Assembly: GCF_018283645.1 (NCBI RefSeq)
Contig: NZ_JAGSXH010000006.1
Location: 1-64,000 of the forward strand
DNA length: 64,000 nucleotides
Source of the DNA: Actinocrinis puniceicyclus
Lineage (GTDB): Bacteria; Actinomycetota; Actinomycetes; Streptomycetales; Catenulisporaceae
Direction of reading: 5' to 3'
Part shown: one piece after another, positions 17,954 through 28,971 of the stretch
Layout of the letters: every line of letters begins with the position of its first letter
How positions within the stretch are numbered: the first letter of the stretch is position 1
Position numbers and translations under genes: made by a program
Notes under the pieces: generated by a model
The model's input: the letters and a program-made list of their open reading frames with translations, nothing else
The model's database searches: none
Told to the model about the DNA's origin: nothing

Positions 17954-18358
17954 GTGCCCGTGTCCGAGGCGCGTGTCCGCACTCCCCGCGCGAGCCGCTA
18001 TCTCACCCAGTTGTGTGACCACGGCAGCAAGATGCACCTGACCGCCCTGCACCGACGCCGCCACCGCGCCCACAGCGGCGGCGAAGGCGAAGACGAAGGC
18101 GGAGGGCCGCCCAAGGTGCTGCGCGCCGAATCCTCGGACACGGAAGGGGTCATCGATTTCGGCTGGGGCCGTTGCGTGCTACGGGCCGCCGACGATGAAC
18201 TGGTGCTCACTGCCGAGGCCCAGGACGAGACCGCACTGCGACGCATCGAGGACGGCCTCCGCGCGCGCCTCGAACGCATCGGGCGACGCGATGGCTTGAC
18301 CGCCGTATGGACGCCGGCCACACCGGATCCCACGTCGCAGGACGCGACAGAGGACTGA
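17954..18358 (+). CDS. DUF2218 small protein
   Basis: A 134-residue protein matching the DUF2218 pattern: ARVRTPRASRYLTQLCDHGSK at the N-terminus, SDTEGVIDFGWGRCVLRA in the middle and LERIGRRDGLTAVW at the C-terminus. The family is common beside siderophore and metal genes in actinomycetes, but no reaction is known. A central insert is rich in Gly/Glu (about residues 36-52). GTG 17954 gives the usual family length and follows AAAGGA. It converges on the CopZ-like gene of the copper module, 43 bases away; a role in metal handling is only suggested by position. Confidence 0.82.
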   Translation: MPVSEARVRTPRASRYLTQLCDHGSKMHLTALHRRRHRAHSGGEGEDEGGGPPKVLRAESSDTEGVIDFGWGRCVLRAADDELVLTAEAQDETALRRIEDGLRARLERIGRRDGLTAVWTPATPDPTSQDATED

Positions 18359-18401
18359 AAAGCGGCGGGCTGCTCGCACCGCGCGGCCCGCCCCGGCCGC
18401 G

Positions 18402-18785
18402 TCAGCCGACGACCTCGTACCCGGCCTCCTCGACGGCGGCCCGCACCGCCGCGTCGGCCAGCGCGGCCGCGGAGGTGACGGTCACCTTGCCGTCGGCGAG
18501 ATCCACCTCCACCCCGGTCACGCCCTCGATCGCGCCGACCTCCTCGGTGACCGAGGCGACGCAGTGCCCGCACGTCATCCCGGACACGGTGTAGGTGGCT
18601 GTCACCGTCGTCGGCGTCTCATGTGACATGGTGCTTCCCTTCGCGGCAGTGTCCGCGGTATGCCCGTGGGCGGTCTCGACGGTGTCCGCCGAACCCTCAG
18701 CCTGGTCGGCGCAGCCGCACCCGCCGCAGCCGCAGCCGCCGGCCCCGCTCTCGCTGATGTCGAAGATGTTCAACTCGGTGGTCAT
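18402..18785 (-). CDS. CopZ-like copper chaperone with Cys-rich N-terminal extension
   Basis: The 127-residue protein ends in a heavy-metal-associated (HMA) domain, residues about 60-127, with the copper site GMTCGHC (69-75; Cys72, Cys75). In front of it is an unusual extension with a GCGCGGCGC cluster (about 17-25) and an HGH motif. An internal ATG (Met53, nt 18629) has its own ribosome site (GAAGGGAAG), so a short classical CopZ of about 75 residues could be made as well. The ATG at 18785 follows GGGAGAG. It lies downstream of the CsoR gene on the same strand (56-base gap) and is probably co-regulated. It should hand Cu(I) to a partner; no P-type ATPase lies in the window. Confidence 0.88.
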   Translation of the reverse strand: MTTELNIFDISESGAGGCGCGGCGCADQAEGSADTVETAHGHTADTAAKGSTMSHETPTTVTATYTVSGMTCGHCVASVTEEVGAIEGVTGVEVDLADGKVTVTSAAALADAAVRAAVEEAGYEVVG

Positions 18786-18841
18786 AGCTCTCCCTTTCAT
18801 CAGATCACGGCTCACGGCCGCCGCCGTCGCGACCGGCCGCG

Positions 18842-19129
18842 TCACGAACGCACCAGCCGGGCGATCGCCTCGCTGGCTTCCTTGACCTTCGCCTCGGCGG
18901 CCTCGGGGCCCTCGAGGACCGCGCCGGCGACGCAGTGCCCGATGTGTTCTTCCAGGAGTTTGAGCGCCACTGACTCCAAGGCCCGGTTGACCGCGGAGAT
19001 CTGCGTGAGGATGTCGATGCAGTACTTGTCCTCGTCGACCATCCGCTGCAACCCGCGCACCTGGCCCTCGATCCGGCGCAGCCGCTTGAGGTAGTCGTCC
19101 CTGTGGCCCGAGTAGCCGTGCCCTTCCAT
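18842..19129 (-). CDS. csoR: CsoR-family copper-sensing repressor
   Basis: The 95-residue all-helical repressor has the Cu(I) ligand set of CsoR: Cys37 in YCID and His62 and Cys66 in EEHIGHC, one position offset from the M. tuberculosis numbering. The start is set by AGGAGG before ATG 19129, and an upstream in-frame start is dismissed. It represses by binding GC-rich GTATACC-type palindromes and releases DNA on copper binding. Two such sites flank the permease gene, one between it and this gene. The order permease, csoR, copZ-like on one strand suggests a copper regulon. RcnR/FrmR-type sensors share the fold but not this C-H-C triad. Confidence 0.93.
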   Translation of the reverse strand: MEGHGYSGHRDDYLKRLRRIEGQVRGLQRMVDEDKYCIDILTQISAVNRALESVALKLLEEHIGHCVAGAVLEGPEAAEAKVKEASEAIARLVRS

Positions 19130-19176
19130 GACCGCCTCCTGCGTTCGCTCGTCCGCTCGGCGCAGCACTTACCAAT

Positions 19177-19193
19177 ATACCCCCCTACGGTAT
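19177..19193. promoter_or_regulatory. CsoR operator upstream of csoR
   Basis: ATACC-N7-GGTAT lies 48 bases upstream of csoR, with C-rich interior sequence as in known CsoR sites. It overlaps the first of two direct copies of GGTATACGGCT (19189-19199 and 19204-19214, 15 bases apart), which may provide further half-sites. Confidence 0.7.
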
Positions 19194-19214
19194 ACGGCTA
19201 TGCGGTATACGGCT

Positions 19215-20390
19215 CTACGTCGTGCCGCCGTGCTCGTGTGCCATGTGGTCGTGCGACTCCTCGGGCGCGCCATCCATCATCGCCAGCATCTGCCGGCCCC
19301 CGGTCCGCAGGAACCGGGTCACCAGCACGGCCGCCAGCATGAGGAAGACGATGTTCAACCAGGTCGTGTAGTTCCAGCTCACGCCCATGGTGGGCAGGGT
19401 CGCGGCGTGCTGGTCCGGGATGAGCCCCAGGCCGCCGAACAGCAGCTCGATCACGTAACCCGCGGCGGCCATGGCCGCGTAGAACGTGCCGAGGAGGAAC
19501 AGCGCCATCCGCGCGCCGTAGTACTTGCGGTAAATGTTGAGGATCGGCACGATCAGCAGATCGGCGAAGATGAAGGCGACCACCCCGCCGAAGCTGATCC
19601 CGCCCTTCCACAGAACCACCGCCAGCGGCACGTTGCCGATGGAGCACACGAAGCTGATCATCGCGACGAGCGGGCCGATCAGCGGCCCCCACAGCTTCGC
19701 CGCCAGCGGGTGTCCGGTCAGGAAGAAGTGCTGCCAGAACGAGTCGGGCACCCACGCCGCGATCGCCCCGGCGATCAGCAGCCCGCCGACCAGGTCGCGC
19801 AGGATCGCCGCCCACTCCATCACGAAGATGTGGGAGACGCAGGTCAGGCCGCGGGAGGAGAGCATGCGCCGCCGCAACGGCGCGTCGCCCGTGACGGACA
19901 TGTCCATCGCCGCGTGGCCCTCCATCGAGCCGGCCAGCCCGCGATCGGCCTGGTGGCGCGCCTCGCGCAGCAGCCGGTCGGGCAGCAGGAACCGGAACAG
20001 CACGGCGAGCAGGGCGATCATGACCGGTCCGCCGGCGAACTCCGCGGCCGTGAACTGCCAGCCCATCAGCAGCGCGAGGATGATCCCCAGTTCCACCACC
20101 AGGTTGGTGGACGCCACCTCGAAGGCCATGGCGGCGGTGAAGTTCGCGCCCTTGCGAAACAGCGAGCGCGCCAGCGCGACGGCCGCGTACGAGCAGGAGG
20201 ACGAGGCCGCGCCCAGGCCCGAGGCCAGCGCCAGGGTGCGCGGCCGGTCGTCGCCGAGCCAGCGCACGATCGTCGCCTTGCGCACCAGCGCCTGCACGAT
20301 CGCGGACAGCAGGAAGCCGAGGATCAGGGCCCAGGCGATCTCCCAAGTCATCGCCCCGGTGATCCGCAGCGCGTGCCCGATCGCGTGCAT
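19215..20390 (-). CDS. DUF318/ArsP-like permease in a copper module
   Basis: This 391-residue polytopic membrane protein of the permease (DUF318, YraQ/ArsP-like) family has two membrane blocks (about residues 1-130 and 180-365) joined by a soluble loop with HAAMDMSVTG. Conserved SSCSYAAVALARSLFRKGANF and SIGNVPLAVVLWKGGISFGG repeats are visible, and the Cys in SSCSY may bind metal or metalloid. The C-terminal tail is His/Met-rich (SHDHMAHEHGG), fitting copper. Its promoter carries a perfect ATACCCCC palindrome of CsoR type. ATG 20390 follows GGGAGG. Family members export organic arsenicals or remain uncharacterised; a copper role is inferred from operator and context. Confidence 0.85.
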   Translation of the reverse strand: MHAIGHALRITGAMTWEIAWALILGFLLSAIVQALVRKATIVRWLGDDRPRTLALASGLGAASSSCSYAAVALARSLFRKGANFTAAMAFEVASTNLVVELGIILALLMGWQFTAAEFAGGPVMIALLAVLFRFLLPDRLLREARHQADRGLAGSMEGHAAMDMSVTGDAPLRRRMLSSRGLTCVSHIFVMEWAAILRDLVGGLLIAGAIAAWVPDSFWQHFFLTGHPLAAKLWGPLIGPLVAMISFVCSIGNVPLAVVLWKGGISFGGVVAFIFADLLIVPILNIYRKYYGARMALFLLGTFYAAMAAAGYVIELLFGGLGLIPDQHAATLPTMGVSWNYTTWLNIVFLMLAAVLVTRFLRTGGRQMLAMMDGAPEESHDHMAHEHGGTT

Positions 20391-20431
20391 CGCAACCTCC
20401 CGTGGAAGCCGGCTCTCGTTCGGCGGCCTCC

Positions 20432-20448
20432 ATACCCCCAGGGGGTAT
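20432..20448. promoter_or_regulatory. Perfect CsoR-type palindrome upstream of the permease
   Basis: ATACCCCC-A-GGGGGTAT is a perfect 8+8 inverted repeat, 42 bases upstream of the permease start, followed by TACCAAA. It shares the ATACC/GGTAT arms of the site before csoR. Confidence 0.82.
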
Positions 20449-20524
20449 TACCAAACCCTACGGCCCCGGGCTGCGGCGACCGGAGCGCGCCGCGCGCGCC
20501 CGCGCGAATCGGGATGGCGTCCGG

Positions 20525-21457
20525 TCAGGGTTTGCGCGCGGTGACCAACCAGGCGCGGCCTTCGAGCTCGACGCCCCTGGGCGTGCGGTGCGCACCCAGT
20601 TCTTCGCGCAGCGCGTCGATCGCGCGCTCCCGCGTCTGCTCGTCGACCCCGGCGAACGCGGTGCGGCTGCTCGGCGAGGTCAGGTGGTACGCGACGGCGT
20701 CCTCGACGTCCGTGCCGATCCACATCGGCTCAGCCACGGCGCTGATATCGACGCCATCGCATCCCGCGGACGTCAGCAGGCCGCGCACTTCGTCCGGGTC
20801 GGCCAGGGAGAAGGGGCCCGGCTCGCCGGGTGTGTCCCGGTTCGGCACGGTGATGTGAGCGGACAGCGCCCGGTGCGGAACCGAGACGAAGCCGTTGACG
20901 GCGACCGGCTGCCAACACAGGAAGGCCAGTCTCCCGCCCGGTCGCAGGGCGCGGGCGACGTTCCCGAAAGCGGCCCGCGGGTCGGCGAAGAACATCACGC
21001 CGAGACGGCTGACCATCACGTCGAAGGCGCCCGGCGCGAAGGGCCGCAGCTGCGCGTCCGCCTGCTCGAACGCGACGTTCGCGACCCCCTCGGCGGCGGC
21101 CCGGCGCCGCGCTTCGGCCAGCATCGGCTCGGACAGGTCCACCCCGAGCGCGTGACCGTCCGCGGCCGCCCGCGCGGCGTGCAGCGTCGTACACCCGCAC
21201 CCGCACCCGACATCCAGGACGTGCTCGCCGGCCGCGATGTCCGCCGCGGCCAACAGAGGCGGCAGGAAGTTGCGCAACTGGGCCTCGTGACGGTCGCGGT
21301 ACTCGACCCAGTGCTGCCCGGATGCCCCGTTCCATGCCTCCGACTGCGCCGCGCTCGCGTACACGGCAGTCGCTTCTTCCCCCGTGTCTCCCCTCGTGCC
21401 CGCGTCTTCCCTCGTGCCCGCGCCGGCGCCCGTGCGCGCGTCTTCGTCGTGCGGCAT
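20525..21457 (-). CDS. SAM-dependent methyltransferase
   Basis: The 310-residue class I methyltransferase has motif I LDVGCGCGCTT and the acidic VDLS strand. Motif II-III (FDVMVSRLGVMFFADP) follows the UbiE/ubiquinone-menaquinone-like pattern. Residues 1-30 are a low-complexity Thr/Gly/Arg/Asp leader (AGTREDAGTRGDTGEEA). ATG 21457 follows GGGGAGAGG. The substrate is unknown. It is downstream of the CRP-type regulator on the same strand but separated by a 94-base gap, so co-transcription is possible but not evident. Confidence 0.85.
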   Translation of the reverse strand: MPHDEDARTGAGAGTREDAGTRGDTGEEATAVYASAAQSEAWNGASGQHWVEYRDRHEAQLRNFLPPLLAAADIAAGEHVLDVGCGCGCTTLHAARAAADGHALGVDLSEPMLAEARRRAAAEGVANVAFEQADAQLRPFAPGAFDVMVSRLGVMFFADPRAAFGNVARALRPGGRLAFLCWQPVAVNGFVSVPHRALSAHITVPNRDTPGEPGPFSLADPDEVRGLLTSAGCDGVDISAVAEPMWIGTDVEDAVAYHLTSPSSRTAFAGVDEQTRERAIDALREELGAHRTPRGVELEGRAWLVTARKP

Positions 21458-21551
21458 GCGCTGCCTCTCCCCGCGTGTCGTCCGTCCGCTCCAGCCAATC
21501 TAACAACCATGGACGGCTCCGGCCGGGCGCCTGCGGCGAAGGCGCCGCGCT

Positions 21552-22280
21552 TCACTCGGGATCCGCCCGCGGGGCCGGGCGATTCGCGCCGCGGCGCGCC
21601 GTCGCGGGCCGCTCGGGGGATTCGGCGATCTGCCGCAGGCGTTCCAGGTCCAGCACCCTGACGCCGCGCAGCCCCGTCGCCACCAACTGAGCGCTACGGA
21701 AACCGTAAAGCGCCTTGGCGCACGCCTCGCGTGAGGAACCGACCGCGGCCGCCAGATCCTTCTGGGAGAGCGGGATGACATAGACGCCCGACTCGTCGCG
21801 GTACGTCTCGTCGGCCAGCTTCACCAACATCTTGGCGATCCGCCGCCGCACGGTCAGGCTGCCGAACTCGACCCGCCACCGGTCGGACTCGCCGAGCTTG
21901 TCGATCACGGTGCGGATCAGGCCGAGCATCCGCGTCTGGTTCTCGCCGATCAATCGCAGGAAGCTGCCGCTGTCGAGGGTGTAGCCGCGCACCGGCTCCA
22001 GCGCGATGACGCTGGCCGACCTGCTGCGGCTGGTGACCGCGGCGAACTCGCCGACCAACTCGCCGGGTCCGCGCACGCCCAGCAGCGCCGTCGCCCCGTC
22101 CGCCCCGTCGGCCACGATCTTCACGTGGCCGCTGTCGATCAGCAGGATGCTGTCTCCGCTCTCACCCTGCCGGAACAGGTACGACGAGCTTTCGAAGGTG
22201 CGCAGCGTGCCCGCCGAGCGCAGTGAGTCGAACATCGCGAAGTCGGACGGGCGCGGTTGGGATTCGGTGGGCGGAGTCAA
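21552..22280 (-). CDS. CRP/FNR-type regulator at the end of the multi-gene operon
   Basis: This 242-residue regulator has an N-terminal cyclic-nucleotide-binding-like beta barrel (about 25-130; LFRQGESGDSILLIDSGHVKI and RGPGELVGEFAAV) and a C-terminal winged helix (SQKDLAAAVGSSREACAKAL at about 175-194). The phosphate-binding cassette is weak: the usual GE...RSA appears as GEFAAVTSRSRSASV, keeping Glu and Arg-Ser-Ala, so cNMP binding is possible. The start is TTG 22280 with AGGAAGG upstream, or ATG 22235. It follows the tail-anchored protein gene by 123 bases on the same strand and may be the last gene of that operon. A second member of the family lies at the other end of the cluster. Confidence 0.87.
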   Translation of the reverse strand: MTPPTESQPRPSDFAMFDSLRSAGTLRTFESSSYLFRQGESGDSILLIDSGHVKIVADGADGATALLGVRGPGELVGEFAAVTSRSRSASVIALEPVRGYTLDSGSFLRLIGENQTRMLGLIRTVIDKLGESDRWRVEFGSLTVRRRIAKMLVKLADETYRDESGVYVIPLSQKDLAAAVGSSREACAKALYGFRSAQLVATGLRGVRVLDLERLRQIAESPERPATARRGANRPAPRADPE

Positions 22281-22403
22281 GGCTATCGTCGTCCTTCCTG
22301 GGACTTCTCGGTTCAGTGGTCTGGTTCGGGCGGCCGCGCGGGACGGGTGCCGCCTTCGTCTCGGCGCACGGGCGCCGGCGCGGCCGCGGGTTGCGGGGGT
22401 GGT

Positions 22404-24385
<1,982 letters not shown>

Positions 24386-24389
<4 letters not shown>

Positions 24390-26479
24390 GTCGCACTCTC
24401 CGGGGCGGGGCGCGGCGCGTCGAGCAAGCCGCACGTTTCGAGCACTGAGAGAAGCGGTTCCAGCACCCGGGCCGAGCGGATGGCGCGCATCGGCGAGCCC
24501 TCCCGGACCGGCCCGCCGGTGGCGGAGACGAAGTGCAGCGTGCAGTTGGCGCAATCGACCGCGGGGCGCAGCCAGGGCCGCTCGGCGTGCATGCTGAGGA
24601 AGGCGTAGGCGTCGCGGTTCTCGTTCATCCGGCTCGACGCGCTGGTCCGCTCGTCCCCGCCGTCCGGCCGCCCGCGCAGCCACCGGTCCACCGGCGACTC
24701 GAAACGCAACAGGTCGCACTTGCTGATCGCCACTGCGGTCGGCAGTTCGATCCGGCCGTCCCTGCGGGGCACCCGGTCGAGTACCGTGCCGAAGGTCGGA
24801 TCGCTCGCCAGCGCCTCCCCGAGCCCCAGCCTGGCCCGCTCCGCCTGCGCCTGCGGCAGCCGCAGCGCGCGAACCGGATCGATCACGAACACCAGCGCGT
24901 CGATGCCCGCCAGGAACCGCAGCGTCGCGTCGGACCTGACCAGGTTCTCCCCGGACAGGTCGAAGAAGGCCACCGGGCGCGTCACGCCGTGCCGGGTGAA
25001 CAGCAGCGCGTCCTCGAACTCCGCGAACTGCGTCTCCGGCGTGCTGGGCAGCAGCTCGCCGGCGCGCAGCGGATTGATCCGGCGGCGCATGAAATCGTTG
25101 TGCCACTCGGCGTTCGCCGACTGCACATCGATGCCGTAAGGCTTCAGCGCCCCGGCGTCGATCTCGCTGATCATCGCGGCCAGCAGATGGGTCTTGCCGG
25201 CGCCCGACGCGCCGACCAGCGCGACCGTCAGCGGGCGGCCGTGCGCCAGATACTGCGCGGGCAGGTAGTGCGGCCGAAGCCCGCTGGTGTTCGTGCACGC
25301 CTGGAACAGCGTCCGGACGGCATCCTGGTTTCGCACGCCATTGAGATCAGAGCTCAGATCGACCGGCTCGAACTGCATCCGGTAGTTGCGCGTGAAGAGG
25401 GCCGCCGGGTCGAAACGGAGGGTGTCGAGGCAGTACGGGCACAGGATGCCCGAGCCCGACTCAGACCCCGACGACGGCCCCGACCCCGACGGCCCGGTTT
25501 CCGCTGCCGGCCGCGGGATCTCGCGTGCCCTGCGCTGGAACCAGCCGCGCCGGGCCGGGCCCGGGACCGACGGCGCCGGATTGGCATCAGAGGTCTTACG
25601 TGCCATGAGGGCGTCGAAGGCGCGGCGTCCCGCCGCCAGCGGATCGGTCCGCTCCGGCGCGTCGAGCAGCGGATCGCGGCAGTTGAGCCTGCCCAGCAGT
25701 TTCGACAGCTGCGGGCGCTCCTGCGCGCGGGCCGAGAAGGCGCCGGCGAGCAGCGCGCTGAGCGCGGGGTCGGCGCTGAGCAGCCTGGGCGGCCCGGCAG
25801 GGTTGACCGGCCTTCCGGTCGCCGTGTGGTAGAGCACTTGCGCCGCGCTCCAGACGTCGTCGCGCGACTCGGTGGTCCCGACCCCCGCCAACTGTTCCGG
25901 CGAGGCCCACGGCGCGTCGCCCGCGGCGATCCGGGGCACCCCCGCCGCGACGGCCGCGCCGAGGCTGCACAGCCGCACCGAGATACCGTCCCAGAGCACG
26001 TTTTCAGGTGTCACCGCCCGGTGCACCAGCCCGGCTCCCTCCAGCAGCCGCAGCGCGCCGATCAGCCCCTGGGCCAGCAGCCTGCGTTGCTTGACCGTGA
26101 ACCGGCCGACCGTCTCGGACAGCGGCCGGCCGGCCATCCGCTCGTAGAGGACGAAGGGCTCCTCGGCCTCGATGTCGTAGCCGACGAGCCGGGGCAGTGC
26201 CGCGGGATACCTCTCCTCGCCGTAGCGGCGCACCAGGGTGAGGGCGGCGCGCACCTCCTCCTCGATCGCGGCCCGCAGCGCCGGATCGGCATGCCGGGCC
26301 GGCAGCCTGCGCTGCTGCACCGTCCAGCCCTGGCCCAACACGATCGAGCGCACCACCTGCGGTGAGCCGGTCACCGCGGTGTCCGTCCCGAAGACGGCCT
26401 TGTGCAGCACCGGGAAACCGGCCGGCGCGAGGAACCCGAGCGGATCGGAGCCCGCGCCGCTCTGGCGGGTCACAGTCAC
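24386..26479 (-). CDS. Pseudokinase fused to a P-loop GTPase
   Basis: 697 residues in two parts. Residues about 30-270 are a eukaryotic-type protein kinase fold that has lost catalysis: HRD is HRA (153-155, HRAVTPEN), and DFG is CSLG (171-174), while the helical lobe (ASPEQLAGVG...DDVWSAAQVLYHTATGRP) is intact. A disordered Ser/Gly linker (about 325-345) and a single CPYC knuckle (347-350) follow. Residues about 415-690 are a P-loop GTPase: GASGAGKT (423-430), DLSG switch II (507-510) and SKCD (586-589, in place of NKxD). The GTG start overlaps the upstream stop (GTGA). It may be the GTP switch of the operon, gated by the pseudokinase; that is inference. Confidence 0.82.
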
Positions 26480-28971
26480 CGGACCTCCGTTCCCGGGCGC
26501 GCTGCCGCAGCCCTCGCCACCCTGGCGGCGCCGAACTGCAACGGGGTCAGCCGCAGCGCCCCGGCGAAGCGGCTCGACGAGAGCCACGCCGTGCGGTCCT
26601 CCGGCCGCTCGGCGGCGTCTCGCGAGTCGGCCAGCAGGCCCATGCCGCCGCCGTTGCGCGAGCCCGCGGCACCCTGCTGCTCGGTGCGTTGGAGGGAACG
26701 ATGCGCGAACCGGACCCACAGCGACGCGCCGGGCTCCCGGTTGAGCATGCGCAACTGGTCACGGGTACACAGCTGCCTGATATCAGGGGAGTCATCGCCG
26801 ACGGCGATCGCCTGCCTGATGCGGGCCGGATCCACGCCGGCCAGTCGGATCGTGTCGGGCCGGGCGCTCGAACGCCTGGTGAACGGCGGCGGCTCGGCGA
26901 TGCCGTCGCGCGCCTGGTGCCTGCGCAGCCGGGCCACCGCGTCGCGCACGTCCTCCTCGATCGGGAGGCGTTCCACCAACTCGGTGTCGAGCGCGACCCG
27001 CGGCAGATAGCCGAGCACGAGGTCCGCGGTCAGGTCGGCCAGATCGCCGAGCAGCAGCTCGCGCAGTTCGTTGCCTTCGTCGGCCGCCGACCGCCCGGCC
27101 TGACCGTCGTCGTCGTCCCACTCGGTGCCGTCGCCGTCCCCGCCCGACGCCGGATGACGGCCGGATCCGCTCCAGGTGCTCAGGACGCGTCGTTCCTCGT
27201 GCTTTTCCTGCCCGATCTGCTCCACGGCGCTCTCCAGGCCGTCCGCGAGGCACCGCAGCAGCGCACCGAGCGCCCGCGCCCGATTGGCCGCCTGGTATTT
27301 CGGGTCCGCCAGCAGCCAGTCGGTCAGCACGGCCCGCCGCAGCACGCCGCGCAGGCCATCCAGCGCGGCGTGCGCGTCGTCGATGCGCGCGGCCCGGCGC
27401 CAGGTGGCGACCGCCGCGGCCCATCCGCGCAAGGCGAGAAACAGCGTCAGCCCGAGCGCCGCGAGCAGGCCGGCGATCCCGATCCACTTCGGCGGCTCGG
27501 CCGAGAAGCCGACCGCGATCCCGGCCGCGGCTCCGGCCAGGCCGGCCGCCGCGTGACGAACCGTGTCCGTGGACCGCACCGGTTCGCCGTCGCCGCGCTC
27601 GGGCGAACGGCGCGCGGCCAGCGCCACGCCGGACGCGCCGAGCATCGCGGTGATGGGACCGGCGACCGGCCCGACGTGCGGCCACAGGCCGGCCAGCAGC
27701 CCGCACAGCGCGCCACCGGCCGCCCGCGCGCCGCCGGCCGCCCGGATCGGGAAGGTCCGCGGCCCGGCCATGCCTTCGAGCAGTTCGGTGGGACAGACCC
27801 GTTCCAGGTCGTCCACCCGGGCCGCGCTGCCGACCGGTGCGATACGGCCGTCCAGATCCGCCAGGTGCGCCGCGATGTCGCTCAACGGCACCCGGCGGTC
27901 GAGACAGGCCAGCACCTCGTCGCGAAGCGCCGCGTCGGTCCGGCGCCCGGTCAGCTGGGGCACCTCGGGGATATGTACGTCGAGCCCGTCCAGGTGCGCC
28001 CGCGCGGCGGGCTCCAAACCCATCGAGCCGTCCACCTCGACCAGGGCGTCCTCCAACGCCGCCCGATACCGTGTCAGCGCGGCCGCGGCCTCGGCGAGCG
28101 CCGCGACCGCAGGCGTGCCCCGGGTCCCGAAGAACAGCGTGGCGGGCCGGCGCAGCTGCGTGGCCGCGTACTCGACCTCGGCGAGCGCCGCCGCGCAGTC
28201 CTCGTCGAGCCCGCGCAGCCGGCTGTGCGGCTTGACGCAGTCATCGAAGGTGATCTTCTCGACCGCCCTGGTCCCGATCAGCAGCTCCAGCACTGCGCCG
28301 CCCTGTCCGGTCGCGACCGGTTCCCGGGAGTTGCGCTCGTCCGAGAACGAGCCGTCCGCGCCCGACAGTTGCAGGCCCGCCTGCCACAGCGCGCGGCGCA
28401 CGTCCGAGTCCGGCACGTCGTGCACGATCAGGCGCAGCCCGAGCCCGGCGACCGGCATCGGCAGCCGGCCCAGCTGGCCGAGCACCGCGTCGAAGACCGC
28501 GGGCAGCGTCAGCACCTCGATCAGCGCGTCGGCGGCCAGCGGGTCGTCCTCGTCCCCGGTGTGGGTGAGCACGTCGCTGCGGCCGGGCCGCCAGCCGATC
28601 CCGCGGATGCTGCCGGCCCACACGACCCCGGCGGCGCCGGGCTCGGTCGGCAAGGGCGGATGGAGCAGCACCCACGGGTCGTGGTCGGTCCCGTGCCGGT
28701 CGCCCGGCGGTTCCCCGAACAGCAGAAACAGCATCCTGTTGAAGCCGGGCATGGCGCGGACGCGCTGGTAGGCCGCGATCTGCTCCGGCAGGCCGCCCGC
28801 GTCGCCGATGACCAGCGCCCGGCTGCTGTCGGCCACATCCAGTCCCTGGCTGCGCAGCTCGTCGGCGACCAAGCGGTCGAGCGGCACGCGGTCAAGCGCC
28901 GCCTGGGCGTCGCCGCGCAGGTCGATCCGGACGACAACGTGGCTGCTCGGCGCCCTCAGCGTCGGGGTCAC
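26476..28971 (-). CDS. Large membrane protein of unknown family in the GTPase operon
   Basis: 831 residues. Residues 1-390 are soluble, alternating alpha/beta with no known motif (VVVRIDLRGDAQAAL, then LFGEPPGDRHGTDHD). Residues about 425-530 carry three to four hydrophobic helices (GALCGLLAGLWPHV, AAAGLAGAAAGIAVGF, WIGIAGLLAALGLTLFLAL). A third, helical and partly acidic part (about 535-831) has a Gly/Asp-rich loop GGDGDGTEWDDDDGQ. So it is probably a polytopic inner-membrane protein with large cytoplasmic domains on both sides. The GTG start overlaps the stop of the tubulin-like gene (GTGA), and its own stop overlaps the GTPase gene: it sits at the centre of a tightly coupled set. I do not recognise a family. 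Confidence 0.72.
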   Translation of the reverse strand: MTPTLRAPSSHVVVRIDLRGDAQAALDRVPLDRLVADELRSQGLDVADSSRALVIGDAGGLPEQIAAYQRVRAMPGFNRMLFLLFGEPPGDRHGTDHDPWVLLHPPLPTEPGAAGVVWAGSIRGIGWRPGRSDVLTHTGDEDDPLAADALIEVLTLPAVFDAVLGQLGRLPMPVAGLGLRLIVHDVPDSDVRRALWQAGLQLSGADGSFSDERNSREPVATGQGGAVLELLIGTRAVEKITFDDCVKPHSRLRGLDEDCAAALAEVEYAATQLRRPATLFFGTRGTPAVAALAEAAAALTRYRAALEDALVEVDGSMGLEPAARAHLDGLDVHIPEVPQLTGRRTDAALRDEVLACLDRRVPLSDIAAHLADLDGRIAPVGSAARVDDLERVCPTELLEGMAGPRTFPIRAAGGARAAGGALCGLLAGLWPHVGPVAGPITAMLGASGVALAARRSPERGDGEPVRSTDTVRHAAAGLAGAAAGIAVGFSAEPPKWIGIAGLLAALGLTLFLALRGWAAAVATWRRAARIDDAHAALDGLRGVLRRAVLTDWLLADPKYQAANRARALGALLRCLADGLESAVEQIGQEKHEERRVLSTWSGSGRHPASGGDGDGTEWDDDDGQAGRSAADEGNELRELLLGDLADLTADLVLGYLPRVALDTELVERLPIEEDVRDAVARLRRHQARDGIAEPPPFTRRSSARPDTIRLAGVDPARIRQAIAVGDDSPDIRQLCTRDQLRMLNREPGASLWVRFAHRSLQRTEQQGAAGSRNGGGMGLLADSRDAAERPEDRTAWLSSSRFAGALRLTPLQFGAARVARAAAARPGTEVR

